From JAEELC01 sp963621965 (GTDB taxonomy: Bacteria > Bacillota_I > Bacilli_A > Acholeplasmatales > Anaeroplasmataceae): 26,938 nucleotides of DNA. Below are positions 15,161 to 22,631 of this stretch, in pieces. The notes under the pieces are model-generated. The model did no database searches. It saw only the letters and a program-made list of their open reading frames with translations, and was not told the DNA's origin. Both the position numbers and the translations under genes were made by a program. The stretch covers positions 1 to 26,938 of the forward strand of contig CAVFGN010000028.1 in NCBI GenBank assembly GCA_963621965.1, written 5' to 3'. Position 1 is the stretch's first letter. The number at the start of each line of letters is the position of its first letter.

Positions 15161-16441
15161 ATGGAGAATGTTTTAGATGTAATTAAAAGTAAATATGAAT
15201 TAGTTATGTCCCTAAATTCAGATTTAAAATATGAGATTATTTCTTTTGTGGATTCAAAAAGAAAAGAAAAAATTATACCTCTTGAGTCAAGTGGTGATTA
15301 TATTCGTTTTTTAAATGATAATATTTTTAGATATATTGAATTTGAGGATGAAAAAGAGAAGAAAAGCTTTGAAATTAACAAAGTAATTAGTGAGCTTAAG
15401 AATGATTCTATATATTCATTTGTTAAAACGTTTAGACTTAATAAAGAATTACGAGACAAACGTTTTACCTATATGTCAAACTCAAATAATATTATTTTAC
15501 TTGTTGAGGATTTAACTAAATATAGATTAACAACTTTTTTAGATACTATTAAGAAAACTAATATCCCTTCAATTTTATATGAACTAAAAAATGATGATGT
15601 TATGTATCACGCTATCTATGTTTCTGAGTCACTTGCAAATATATTAAGCAAAAGTTCAAAAGATATTTTAAAAGATATTGAAAATACACATCCTTTTGAT
15701 TATTTATCAAGTGATGTCTCTAATAAAATATTAGAAGATGTAACAGGAAAAGAAACAAATGGTTTTAGTACAAATTTTACTTTTGAATTAAATGGATTTT
15801 ATTTTAAAGTGGATATAAATTATGTTCAAATTGGTAAAAAGATGTTTGTATATGCTTTATTTAATGATATAACAAACTTATATAAATTAGCTGAATTATC
15901 TAATGAATTAACTGTTACAAGAGAAAATAATATAAAGTTAAAGAAAGAGAATTTAACGGATGCACTTACAGGGCTTGGAAATGAAGCTTTATATGTAATT
16001 GTACGTGATGAATTAAACGAACGTATTAAAAATGGATTTAAAGATTATGCCATTTTAGTATGTGATGTAAATGGTATTAAAATTACAAATGATACATATG
16101 GTCATGAGTTTGGTTGTTATTTAATTGTATCAGCTGGCCATACTTTCCCTAAATATTTTAAGACGAGTCATATGTTCCATGTTGGTGGAGACGAGTTTAT
16201 CATTATTGTAGAAGGGGAAGATTATAATAATTTAAGAGATATTTTAAAACGTATAAGAAATATGTTAGACTATCAATATATGGAACTTAAAGGGGTTAAA
16301 TTAAGACTAAGTGTTGCGATTGGTTCTAGTTACTACAAAGATGGCGACATAGACTACAAGGGCGCTTTCAACAGAGCTGATAAAGATATGTATGAAAGAA
16401 AACAAGAAATCAAAACGAGAAATCATATTCCGGGTAGATAA
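15161..16441 (+). CDS. Soluble PAS-like/GGDEF diguanylate cyclase
   Basis: Predicted cytoplasmic enzyme that makes c-di-GMP from two GTP. It is 426 aa without a TM helix. The N-terminal 120 residues are not recognised. A PAS-like region follows (about 130-240: SESLANILSKSSKDIL, ending in VYALFNDITNLYKL), then a short linker helix and the GGDEF domain from LTDALTGLGNEALY (about 265) to the end. The active site is intact (GGDEF at 342-346; CDVNGIKITNDTYGHEFG upstream), and no RxxD inhibitory site precedes it, so product inhibition is not expected. The start is supported by AAGGGAG. It is the first gene of a tight cluster: the SDR gene begins 2 bases after the stop. A poor -10 (TATACT, 15128-15133) lies upstream, so expression may depend on read-through from 15041. 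Confidence 0.88.
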   Translation: MENVLDVIKSKYELVMSLNSDLKYEIISFVDSKRKEKIIPLESSGDYIRFLNDNIFRYIEFEDEKEKKSFEINKVISELKNDSIYSFVKTFRLNKELRDKRFTYMSNSNNIILLVEDLTKYRLTTFLDTIKKTNIPSILYELKNDDVMYHAIYVSESLANILSKSSKDILKDIENTHPFDYLSSDVSNKILEDVTGKETNGFSTNFTFELNGFYFKVDINYVQIGKKMFVYALFNDITNLYKLAELSNELTVTRENNIKLKKENLTDALTGLGNEALYVIVRDELNERIKNGFKDYAILVCDVNGIKITNDTYGHEFGCYLIVSAGHTFPKYFKTSHMFHVGGDEFIIIVEGEDYNNLRDILKRIRNMLDYQYMELKGVKLRLSVAIGSSYYKDGDIDYKGAFNRADKDMYERKQEIKTRNHIPGR

Positions 16442-16443
16442 TT

Positions 16444-17190
16444 ATGGTTGTATTAATAACTGGCGGTACTAGTGGTATTGGCAAAGAATTAGCGATAAAT
16501 TATGGTTTACTCGGCTATGATTTAATTTTAGTTAGTAGAAAAGAAAATGATTTAGACGAGATTAAATCTAAAGTTAAAACCAAAGTTGATTTTATTTCTC
16601 TTGATTTGTCAATTGAAGAAGATGTATATCTTTTACTTGAACAAACTAAAAATATTGATATTGATATATTTATAAATAATGCAGGATTTGGAGATATTGG
16701 ATATATAACAAAAACAAGCACAAAAAAACAATCTAATATGGTTAAATTGAATTGTTTGTCCTCTTTTATACTTGGAAAAGAGTTTATAAAAAGATTTATT
16801 TTAAAAGACAAAGGCCGAGTACTATTTGTATCGAGTGCCGCTTCGTTTGGAGTTTGTGCTTATATGGCAGAATACTATGCTACAAAAGCTTTTGTAACAA
16901 GTTTAGCACATGGATATTATAGGGAACTTAAGAACATGAAAAGCCATGTGAAAGTACACGTTTTATGTCCTGGTCCTGTTAAAACAAGATTTGAAGAAGC
17001 TAGTGGCGCAAAGTTTACTATTAGATCCTTAAGTGCAACAGTCGTCGCTAGATATACTATAAAATGCATGAACAAAAACAAATTTGAAATAGTTCCTGGC
17101 TTTACAATTAAATTAGGACATTTCTTTTCTCATTTTGTTCCTAAAAAGATGATATCTAAACTATTAAATAAGCAATCAGAAATGGAGTGA
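16444..17190 (+). CDS. Short-chain dehydrogenase/reductase (SDR), classical type
   Basis: NAD(P)-dependent oxidoreductase of the classical SDR family (248 aa, typical length). The N-terminal cofactor motif TGGTSGIG (7-14), NNAG in the fourth strand (NNAGFGDIG), Ser 130/131 (VSSAAS) and YxxxK (Y144, K148) give the complete catalytic set. CPGPVKTRF is the usual post-catalytic block. The C-terminal basic stretch resembles DltE-type SDRs. It begins 2 bases after the cyclase stop and is followed 4 bases later by the hydrolase gene, so it is in the middle of an operon. The substrate cannot be deduced. Confidence 0.9.
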   Translation: MVVLITGGTSGIGKELAINYGLLGYDLILVSRKENDLDEIKSKVKTKVDFISLDLSIEEDVYLLLEQTKNIDIDIFINNAGFGDIGYITKTSTKKQSNMVKLNCLSSFILGKEFIKRFILKDKGRVLFVSSAASFGVCAYMAEYYATKAFVTSLAHGYYRELKNMKSHVKVHVLCPGPVKTRFEEASGAKFTIRSLSATVVARYTIKCMNKNKFEIVPGFTIKLGHFFSHFVPKKMISKLLNKQSEME

Positions 17191-17194
17191 TAAT

Positions 17195-18052
17195 ATGAAA
17201 AAAAGTATCAAAACATACGCATTTAAAAATGAAATAAAAATGTTTTTTAAACGTCCTTTTATAAATGTTCATAGGTATAAACATGAATCAAAGATTTCAT
17301 ATGCGAATGCGACTACGAACTTTTTTGATATTTATTACTCAAATGAAGAAAATAATAAAAATATTTTGATAATTGATATTCATGGTGGATTTTTTAAATA
17401 TGGTAAAAATATAGATAATGTAAATGCCTATTATAATTTCTTAGACAATGGAATTGACGTATTATCAGTTGAATACACAAAAAAAGATGTGTTTCTACAA
17501 ATTTATGAAATTAATAAAGCTCTTCAATTTATTAAAGAAAATAGTTTGTTATTTAATCATGAATATAAAAGTGTATATCTTTTAGGTAGTGATAGCACAA
17601 GTGTACTTTGCTTACTTCAAGAAATTAACAAACATTATAAATTAGATTTACCATACAAAAAATATAAAATAGATGGAATTATTTTATGTAATCCTATATT
17701 TAATTATAAAGTGTATTTACATAAAATAAAACTGATTAACTATTTTAAAGATTTATTTTCAAATTCTAACTCATATGATATTTTGTTAGATAAATTTGAT
17801 TATACAAAGTATTTAGAATATATTGAGTGTCCGGTTTTATTATTAACATCTACTAGTGATATAATTAAAGAGGATACAAGTGATTTAAATCTTAAACTAA
17901 ATGAACTAAATAAACAGGTTTATTATTTTAGAGTAGAAAATAAAACTAAAAATCACAACATGCAATTCATGTATCCATACCTTAAAGAATCAAAGATTTT
18001 AAATGAAAAAATAAATGAATTTATTTTAAATGGAGGAAAATTAAATGATTAA
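17195..18052 (+). CDS. Divergent alpha/beta-hydrolase (esterase/lipase-like)
   Basis: A 285-aa protein with the hydrolase layout of the HGG esterase group: HGG oxyanion motif at 63-65 after IIDI, a nucleophile segment GSDSTS with probable Ser134 (in place of GDSAGG), candidate acid D222 in TSTSDIIKED, and candidate base H254 in KNHNMQF. The last Gly of the elbow is replaced by Ser, and overall similarity to known groups looks low, so activity is likely but not assured. There is no signal peptide. GGAG before the start overlaps the end of the SDR gene, and the 3' end overlaps the glutaredoxin-like gene by 8 bases, showing translational coupling on both sides. Confidence 0.72.
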   Translation: MKKSIKTYAFKNEIKMFFKRPFINVHRYKHESKISYANATTNFFDIYYSNEENNKNILIIDIHGGFFKYGKNIDNVNAYYNFLDNGIDVLSVEYTKKDVFLQIYEINKALQFIKENSLLFNHEYKSVYLLGSDSTSVLCLLQEINKHYKLDLPYKKYKIDGIILCNPIFNYKVYLHKIKLINYFKDLFSNSNSYDILLDKFDYTKYLEYIECPVLLLTSTSDIIKEDTSDLNLKLNELNKQVYYFRVENKTKNHNMQFMYPYLKESKILNEKINEFILNGGKLND

Positions 18053-18359
18053 AATATACGGATCTAATATGTGTCATGATTGTGAAGAATTAAAAAAGAA
18101 TTTAGATTTTTATGGCCTAGAATATGAATATGTAAATATTAATGAAAACCTTAAAAATTTAAAAGAATTTTTACATATTCGTGATAATTCAGATCTATTT
18201 ATAAATGCAAAAACTAACGGACAAATTGGAATTCCTTTAATTAAAGAAGGTGATTTTTTAACATTAGACGCTAAGTCTTTTATTGAAAGTAAGGGCTATT
18301 ACTATATTGATTCTACGTGCACAACTAAGACATGCACAATTGATGGTAAAGGTTGTTAA
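18045..18359 (+). CDS. Glutaredoxin-like protein with Cys-rich C-terminal tail
   Basis: A 104-aa thioredoxin-fold protein: IYGSNMCHDC gives the redox CxxC (C10, C13), and GIPLIKEGD holds the cis-Pro. It probably reduces disulfides or senses thiols in the cytoplasm. The last 15 residues contain three more Cys (STCTTKTCTIDGKGC), which is not part of the core fold and could bind a metal or form a second redox pair. It is the last gene of the cyclase-SDR-hydrolase cluster, overlapping the hydrolase gene by 8 bases with a GGAGG-like SD inside it. A terminator follows directly. Confidence 0.82.
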   Translation: MIKIYGSNMCHDCEELKKNLDFYGLEYEYVNINENLKNLKEFLHIRDNSDLFINAKTNGQIGIPLIKEGDFLTLDAKSFIESKGYYYIDSTCTTKTCTIDGKGC

Positions 18360-18372
18360 TGTGAAAATATGT

Positions 18373-18400
18373 AAAATGGCTATTAAGTGGCCATTTTTTT
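18373..18400 (+). terminator. Intrinsic terminator of the cyclase-SDR-hydrolase-glutaredoxin operon
   Basis: AAAATGGC (18373-18380) pairs with GCCATTTT (18390-18397) and is followed by a T-run to 18400. Confidence 0.85.
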
Positions 18401-18446
18401 AAAAATTATTGTATAATTTAATTAGAAAAAGAAAAGGAAAATTAAT

Positions 18447-18737
18447 ATGAAAGATTTTATTGTTAAAGAAGACTTTTTTAAGTATCTTAGTTTAGAAGAT
18501 TCTAAAAAAGTACATGATTATTTTAAAGAACAAAAATATCTAAATAGCAAGGATATGCTTACAATTCGTTTTTTTATGTATTATATGAATGACGTTATTA
18601 AATTACCTTTAGAATTAGAAAAATATAGACAAAATATATTTAAATCTATTCTTGAGTTTAATTTAGAAGAAGAGGATTTTATGGCACGTAAAGCATTATA
18701 CAAGAAAAAACCATTTGGTTTTAAATATGAAGACTAG
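18447..18737 (+). CDS. Small acidic/basic protein of unknown function
   Basis: I do not recognise this 96-aa protein. It is soluble, predicted mostly helical, and rich in Lys, Glu, Asp, Phe and Tyr, with no Cys and no TM helix. The start has an AAGGAAAATTA SD-like stretch. A TATAAT (18412-18417) lies upstream without a clear -35. Its last 11 bases overlap the esterase-like gene (start 18727), which suggests coupled translation and a shared function, but no motif indicates what it is. Confidence 0.7.
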   Translation: MKDFIVKEDFFKYLSLEDSKKVHDYFKEQKYLNSKDMLTIRFFMYYMNDVIKLPLELEKYRQNIFKSILEFNLEEEDFMARKALYKKKPFGFKYED

Positions 18738-19356
18738 TTTTGATTACTTAGATTATTTTATAGAATTAAATTATACTGATATTTCTGATTTGAAGAACAT
18801 TATTGTTTATTTTAAATTTTATGAATGGGATAAAAAGTCTTTAAATACTAAATATCCTGTGTTAACTATTACAAAGCCTAAAATAGAGGAATATTTTGCG
18901 CCCTACGATAGACTTGAGTTTAAGGGAAATGCCGATATATTAATTAGAGATTTAAAAGAAATTTTTAAACTAGTAAGCCATAATTTTAATATAAACCCTA
19001 ATTTTTATTTGCTTGGTTATTCCCTAGGTGGTTTATTTGTAACTTATGCAAGTTTATATCTTGATGTATGTGGTATAATCTCTTGTTCAGGCTCTTTATG
19101 GTACCCTGATTTTTATGAAGTATTAATAAAAAAGAGACCTAGGTGCAAATACGCGTATTTTTCAATCGGAGACAAAGAGACCAAAGGGAGAAACGGATTA
19201 TTTAAAAATAATATTAATTTAACTCGTGATGTATCGGCCTACTTTGCTAAGTACGCAAAATCTTATTTTGTATTAAACGAAGGTAATCATTTTACTGATG
19301 TTGAGGCTCGTATGGAGAAGGGGATTAATACTATTTTAAGTTCGGAGGAATTATGA
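18727..19356 (+). CDS. Esterase-like alpha/beta hydrolase (putative esterase D/IroE type)
   Basis: A cytoplasmic serine hydrolase of 209 aa, resembling the putative-esterase family that includes enterobactin esterases and feruloyl esterases, though shorter than many. The nucleophile elbow is LLGYSLGG with Ser99; GSLWYPDF follows as in the family; FSIGDKETKG holds the probable acid (D149/E151); GNHFTDVEARM holds His188. I chose ATG 18727, which overlaps the previous gene by 11 bases; an in-frame TTG at 18715 is an alternative. The stop overlaps the start of the lipoprotein gene (ATGA), so three genes are coupled. The native substrate is unknown. Confidence 0.78.
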   Translation: MKTSFDYLDYFIELNYTDISDLKNIIVYFKFYEWDKKSLNTKYPVLTITKPKIEEYFAPYDRLEFKGNADILIRDLKEIFKLVSHNFNINPNFYLLGYSLGGLFVTYASLYLDVCGIISCSGSLWYPDFYEVLIKKRPRCKYAYFSIGDKETKGRNGLFKNNINLTRDVSAYFAKYAKSYFVLNEGNHFTDVEARMEKGINTILSSEEL

Positions 19357-21029
19357 AAAGAAGTATTTTATTTATCTCATGTGGTATTTTAGCATTATCA
19401 CTTGCGTCTTGTTCAATATTTGGAAATAAAGAATATGGATACACTATAACTCAAATTAACGGAACTGATTTTTACAAAAGAACTACTCGCTACGAGCTAG
19501 AAGCTGGTGAAAATACTTATAAAGAGATTACTTGTTATTATACAGGAAACGATATATGTTATGTAAATGTTCTTGATATGTTTAATGTATTTAAAGATAA
19601 TTTATCAAGTGATCCTAATGTGTTTACTAATACATTATCGAGTGGTGTTGTAAAAATTAGTTTTAATGGTCAAAATAATAAAGAACAATATATAACACTT
19701 GATTCATCTACTAACGAAGTTTATGTTTCAAGTGCTAATTTCTATTCTTTCTATTTTGATGGTGAAGGTAAAACTACTGCTAGTGAATATGAAACAAATG
19801 ATTATGCATATAATGACAAAGCACTTACATTTAATTTAGAAGATTATGGTCTTAAAAGTTACAGTATTGATAACACAGTTTTATTACCACTATCAATATT
19901 CCAATTAATATACACACAAGAAATAGGGTATAACTATTATTATGTAAATGGTGTAATTCACGGTACCTATATTGGAAACTATAATTATGCAGGTTCATCA
20001 CTAAATGATTCGAATGATGATATTAGAGAGTTGAATTATAATTATTTACGTTTATTTTTAAACAAATATTACGGTTTATCTAACTATAAAGGATATAATG
20101 ATTTAACAAACGTTGATACGTTGTTAGCTACTTACAAAGATAAGTTTTTCTCAAGTAAAAAAAGAGATAACGAAGAAGCGGTAAGTTATATTTTAGATTA
20201 TGAATTAAATGACTTACACTCAGGAGTAATTAATGAGTCTATATATCATGGAAATTATAATATAAATGTTAGTACTCCAAGCAAGTTATTAAACATTAAA
20301 AATTCACTTTCACTTCTTGAAAAACAATACAAAACAAGCTTTTCTGCAAGTACATTAATTGATCCTAAATCACGAATTACACTTGGCAAAATTTATAATA
20401 ATACAGCCTACTTAAAAATAGATGAATTCGTTTATGCGACTAAGGGAGAAAGTATAAAAAATAGTGATGTAAGTAATGATACATATACATTTATGTATGT
20501 AGCCTTAAATACTTTAAAACAATATCCATATATTAATAATGTGGTTATTGATTTAACACAAAATACAGGCGGCACAGTCATTTCAGGGCTTGAATTATTG
20601 TCATTTATGACAAATGATAAGATTGTTTGGTCTTTTGAATCATTAAACGGGGAATACGGATATCAAGAAGTAGTTGTCGATAATAATTTTGACGGTGACT
20701 TAACTGATCTTGATGCATTTACAAATTATAACTATTTTATTGAGATATCAGATGTATCATTTTCTTGTGCAAACTTAGTTCCGTTTATTGCAAAAGAGTA
20801 TAAATTTGCGACTATTATCGGACAAACAAGTGCAGGCGGTATGGGTGTTGTAGATTACGCAGTTTTACCTGATGGCACTTATTTCCAATATTCTAGCGCA
20901 ATTAAATTAAATTGTCATAAAAATCAAGAGAGCGGAAGAAGTTGTGAGGATGGTGTAGAGCCTGATATTACAATTCCTTACAATTCTCTTTATGATTATT
21001 TATATATTGATTCAATTATTAATAAATAA
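19353..21029 (+). CDS. S41-like peptidase lipoprotein
   Basis: An exported, membrane-anchored protein (558 aa): the signal sequence ends in LSLASC, a good lipobox with lipidated Cys at about 20. The middle (about 30-280) is not recognised. The C-terminal half resembles peptidase S41 (C-terminal processing protease fold): LHSG with H289, IDLTQNTGGT near 400-407 (the family's D.R.N.GG block), FSCANLVPFIAKE with the candidate nucleophile S471, and GQTSAGGMGV. A PDZ domain is not obvious. The SD GGAGG lies within the end of the upstream gene, and the start overlaps its stop by 4 bases. Fold assignment is fair; the catalytic Ser is inferred from position. A terminator follows. Confidence 0.8.
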   Translation: MKRSILFISCGILALSLASCSIFGNKEYGYTITQINGTDFYKRTTRYELEAGENTYKEITCYYTGNDICYVNVLDMFNVFKDNLSSDPNVFTNTLSSGVVKISFNGQNNKEQYITLDSSTNEVYVSSANFYSFYFDGEGKTTASEYETNDYAYNDKALTFNLEDYGLKSYSIDNTVLLPLSIFQLIYTQEIGYNYYYVNGVIHGTYIGNYNYAGSSLNDSNDDIRELNYNYLRLFLNKYYGLSNYKGYNDLTNVDTLLATYKDKFFSSKKRDNEEAVSYILDYELNDLHSGVINESIYHGNYNINVSTPSKLLNIKNSLSLLEKQYKTSFSASTLIDPKSRITLGKIYNNTAYLKIDEFVYATKGESIKNSDVSNDTYTFMYVALNTLKQYPYINNVVIDLTQNTGGTVISGLELLSFMTNDKIVWSFESLNGEYGYQEVVVDNNFDGDLTDLDAFTNYNYFIEISDVSFSCANLVPFIAKEYKFATIIGQTSAGGMGVVDYAVLPDGTYFQYSSAIKLNCHKNQESGRSCEDGVEPDITIPYNSLYDYLYIDSIINK

Positions 21030-21032
21030 TAT

Positions 21033-21060
21033 TTGGTAGCAAGGTTTTGCTACCAATTTC
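21033..21060 (+). terminator. Intrinsic terminator of the lipoprotein operon
   Basis: TTGGTAGCAA (21033-21042), a GGTT loop and TTGCTACCAA (21047-21056), followed by TTTCTTT. The stem is perfect over 10 bp. Confidence 0.82.
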
Positions 21061-21089
21061 TTTACTAGAAGAAAAATATATGCTAAAAT
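21061..21089 (+). promoter_or_regulatory. Promoter of the YwaF-like membrane protein gene
   Basis: TTTACT at 21061-21066, a 17-bp spacer and TAAAAT at 21084-21089 with an extended -10 TG (TGC-TAAAAT). Confidence 0.65.
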
Positions 21090-21113
21090 CAAGCGATTTA
21101 AAGGAGAAGGGTT

Positions 21114-21860
21114 ATGTTTTCGATAGGGCATATTTTATATCTTATAATTAGTACATTGATTATTGTAATTGCATTATTTAATACTTCTAAAATTAAAGAT
21201 AAAAAGAAATTTAAGTTCTATTTAGGACTAATTTTATTCATAATTATGGTAATTAATAGAGCTGCACTTGCATATTACGGAAATATTTATACAAAATATA
21301 GCCCTCGTGTAACGGCTTTTATGATGTTTCCTAATTCTTGGTGTTCTGTTGCCTCTTTAACAATAAGCATATGTTTAATGCTTAATGTCAAACATAGATT
21401 GATTTGTTTTCCTATTTGGCTTGCGATATTTGGCGGAATTATGGCTTCAATTTTACCTACCTATTTAAATGAACAACCACATACAGAACTAGATACAATC
21501 ACTAGCCTATTATTTCACTCTATTATGGTGTACTCAGCTTTCTTTTTATTAATAAGCAAAGAATATAAGCCTCAAAAATATGATTTTTTAGAATTTACGC
21601 TTGGAATGTTAATAATATCTTGTATTGGCATTATTCAAAAAATAGATTTGCATTATGAATATGCAATGCAAATAGATGAACCATTTTATAATTCAACTAA
21701 ACTTTTATGTATCTTAACCTCTAATTGGATAATTATAATTGCTTGTTCATTGTTTATTATGCTTGTTCATTTAATTATCATTCACTTTGAATCAAAGTCT
21801 AAACTTGAATTTGATATTGAACAAGTAAAAACTAAAAAAATCTCTCAAACTAAAATTTAA
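21114..21860 (+). CDS. Polytopic membrane protein, possibly YwaF/TMEM164-like
   Basis: A 248-aa integral membrane protein with about seven hydrophobic helices and a short charged C-terminal tail. FPNSWCSVASLTISICL in the third helix region and LFHSIMVYSAFFL resemble the conserved Cys- and His-bearing helices of the YwaF/TMEM164-like family (TIGR02206), but I judge this from pattern only. The function of bacterial members is unknown. The SD AAAGGAGAAGGG is excellent. The next gene has its own promoter just after this stop, so this is probably a single-gene unit. Confidence 0.6.
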   Translation: MFSIGHILYLIISTLIIVIALFNTSKIKDKKKFKFYLGLILFIIMVINRAALAYYGNIYTKYSPRVTAFMMFPNSWCSVASLTISICLMLNVKHRLICFPIWLAIFGGIMASILPTYLNEQPHTELDTITSLLFHSIMVYSAFFLLISKEYKPQKYDFLEFTLGMLIISCIGIIQKIDLHYEYAMQIDEPFYNSTKLLCILTSNWIIIIACSLFIMLVHLIIIHFESKSKLEFDIEQVKTKKISQTKI

Positions 21861-21867
21861 ATAATAT

Positions 21868-21896
21868 TTTACAAAGGTTTGATTTTGTCTTATAAT
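21868..21896 (+). promoter_or_regulatory. Promoter of the FNT-MATE unit
   Basis: TTTACA at 21868-21873, 17 bases and TATAAT at 21891-21896. The in-frame TTG at 21879 lies between these boxes and cannot be the start of the FNT gene. Confidence 0.7.
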
Positions 21897-21923
21897 TGTA
21901 AAAGTATTTTTTGTGAGGATATT

Positions 21924-22616
21924 ATGAAAAAATATTTATCTATATTTATCTCTAGCGTTTTGGCTGGATTTTGTATTACATTTGGTGCTACCGTATTCTT
22001 ATTATGTGTAAAAGCCGGACAAGGCACTGAAATTGCAAGCCTTATGAAAGTAGTTGGTGCTTTCATGTTCTGCATTGGTTTGTTTACAATCATTCATTTT
22101 TCTTTCTGGTTATACACAGGAAAAGTTGGATATGTTCTAGATAATAAACCTATCTATTTAGTAAGCTTAATCATATGTTTTTTAGGAAACGCTTGTGGAA
22201 GCTTTATTATGAGTTCTTTAATATCATTAACTAATCAAGGACAAACTTTGTGTAATGTTGCTACACCAATAGTTGAAGCCAAATTGAGTTCAACTCCGTT
22301 ATCTATATTCATTATGTCTTGCTTATGTGGCGTTATGATTTATCTAGCCGTAGAAGGACATAAAAAGTGTCCTTACACAATTGGTAAAGTTATATTTGCA
22401 TTTATGCCTATTATACTTTTTATATTGTGTGGATTTGAGCACGTTGTAGCTAATGTTACATATTTTACATATGCATCTATATTTTCATGGAAAGCATTTT
22501 ACTATTTTGTATTGATGTTTTTAGGAAATGCAGTTGGATCAATTGTATTTGATGCATTAATTAAAGCTGTTAAGTACTTAGAAAAAGAAAAAGAGGACAA
22601 AGAAGCTAATAAATAG
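21924..22616 (+). CDS. Formate/nitrite transporter (FNT) family channel
   Basis: Six-TM channel protein of the FNT family (230 aa, slightly short for the family), which passes small monovalent anions such as formate, nitrite, lactate or hydrosulfide. ATG 21924 has a GTGAGGAT SD. The key block GFEHVVANVTYF begins at 170 and contains the conserved pore His (173) and Asn; LGNACGS (about TM3) and LGNAVGSI (TM6) are the usual G-N-x-x-G helix contacts; the N-terminal LAGFCITFGATVFLLC matches TM1. The substrate is not predictable. The stop codon sits in the loop side of a terminator-like hairpin, and the second MATE gene follows in the same frame 15 bases later. Confidence 0.85.
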   Translation: MKKYLSIFISSVLAGFCITFGATVFLLCVKAGQGTEIASLMKVVGAFMFCIGLFTIIHFSFWLYTGKVGYVLDNKPIYLVSLIICFLGNACGSFIMSSLISLTNQGQTLCNVATPIVEAKLSSTPLSIFIMSCLCGVMIYLAVEGHKKCPYTIGKVIFAFMPIILFILCGFEHVVANVTYFTYASIFSWKAFYYFVLMFLGNAVGSIVFDALIKAVKYLEKEKEDKEANK

Positions 22617-22628
22617 CTTCTTTTATTT
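22599..22628 (+). terminator. Terminator-like hairpin enclosing the FNT stop codon
   Basis: AAAGAAGCTA (22599-22608), a 5-base loop and TAGCTTCTTT (22614-22623), then ATTTAT. The 3' arm begins with the FNT stop TAG. The T-run is short and interrupted, so termination may be partial, which would let some transcript enter the MATE gene. Confidence 0.65.
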
Positions 22629-22631
22629 ATT

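Noticed and set aside
21879..21923. TTG start that would extend the FNT protein by 15 residues
   Set aside because: It falls between the -35 (21868-21873) and -10 (21891-21896) of the gene's own promoter; ATG 21924 has an SD.
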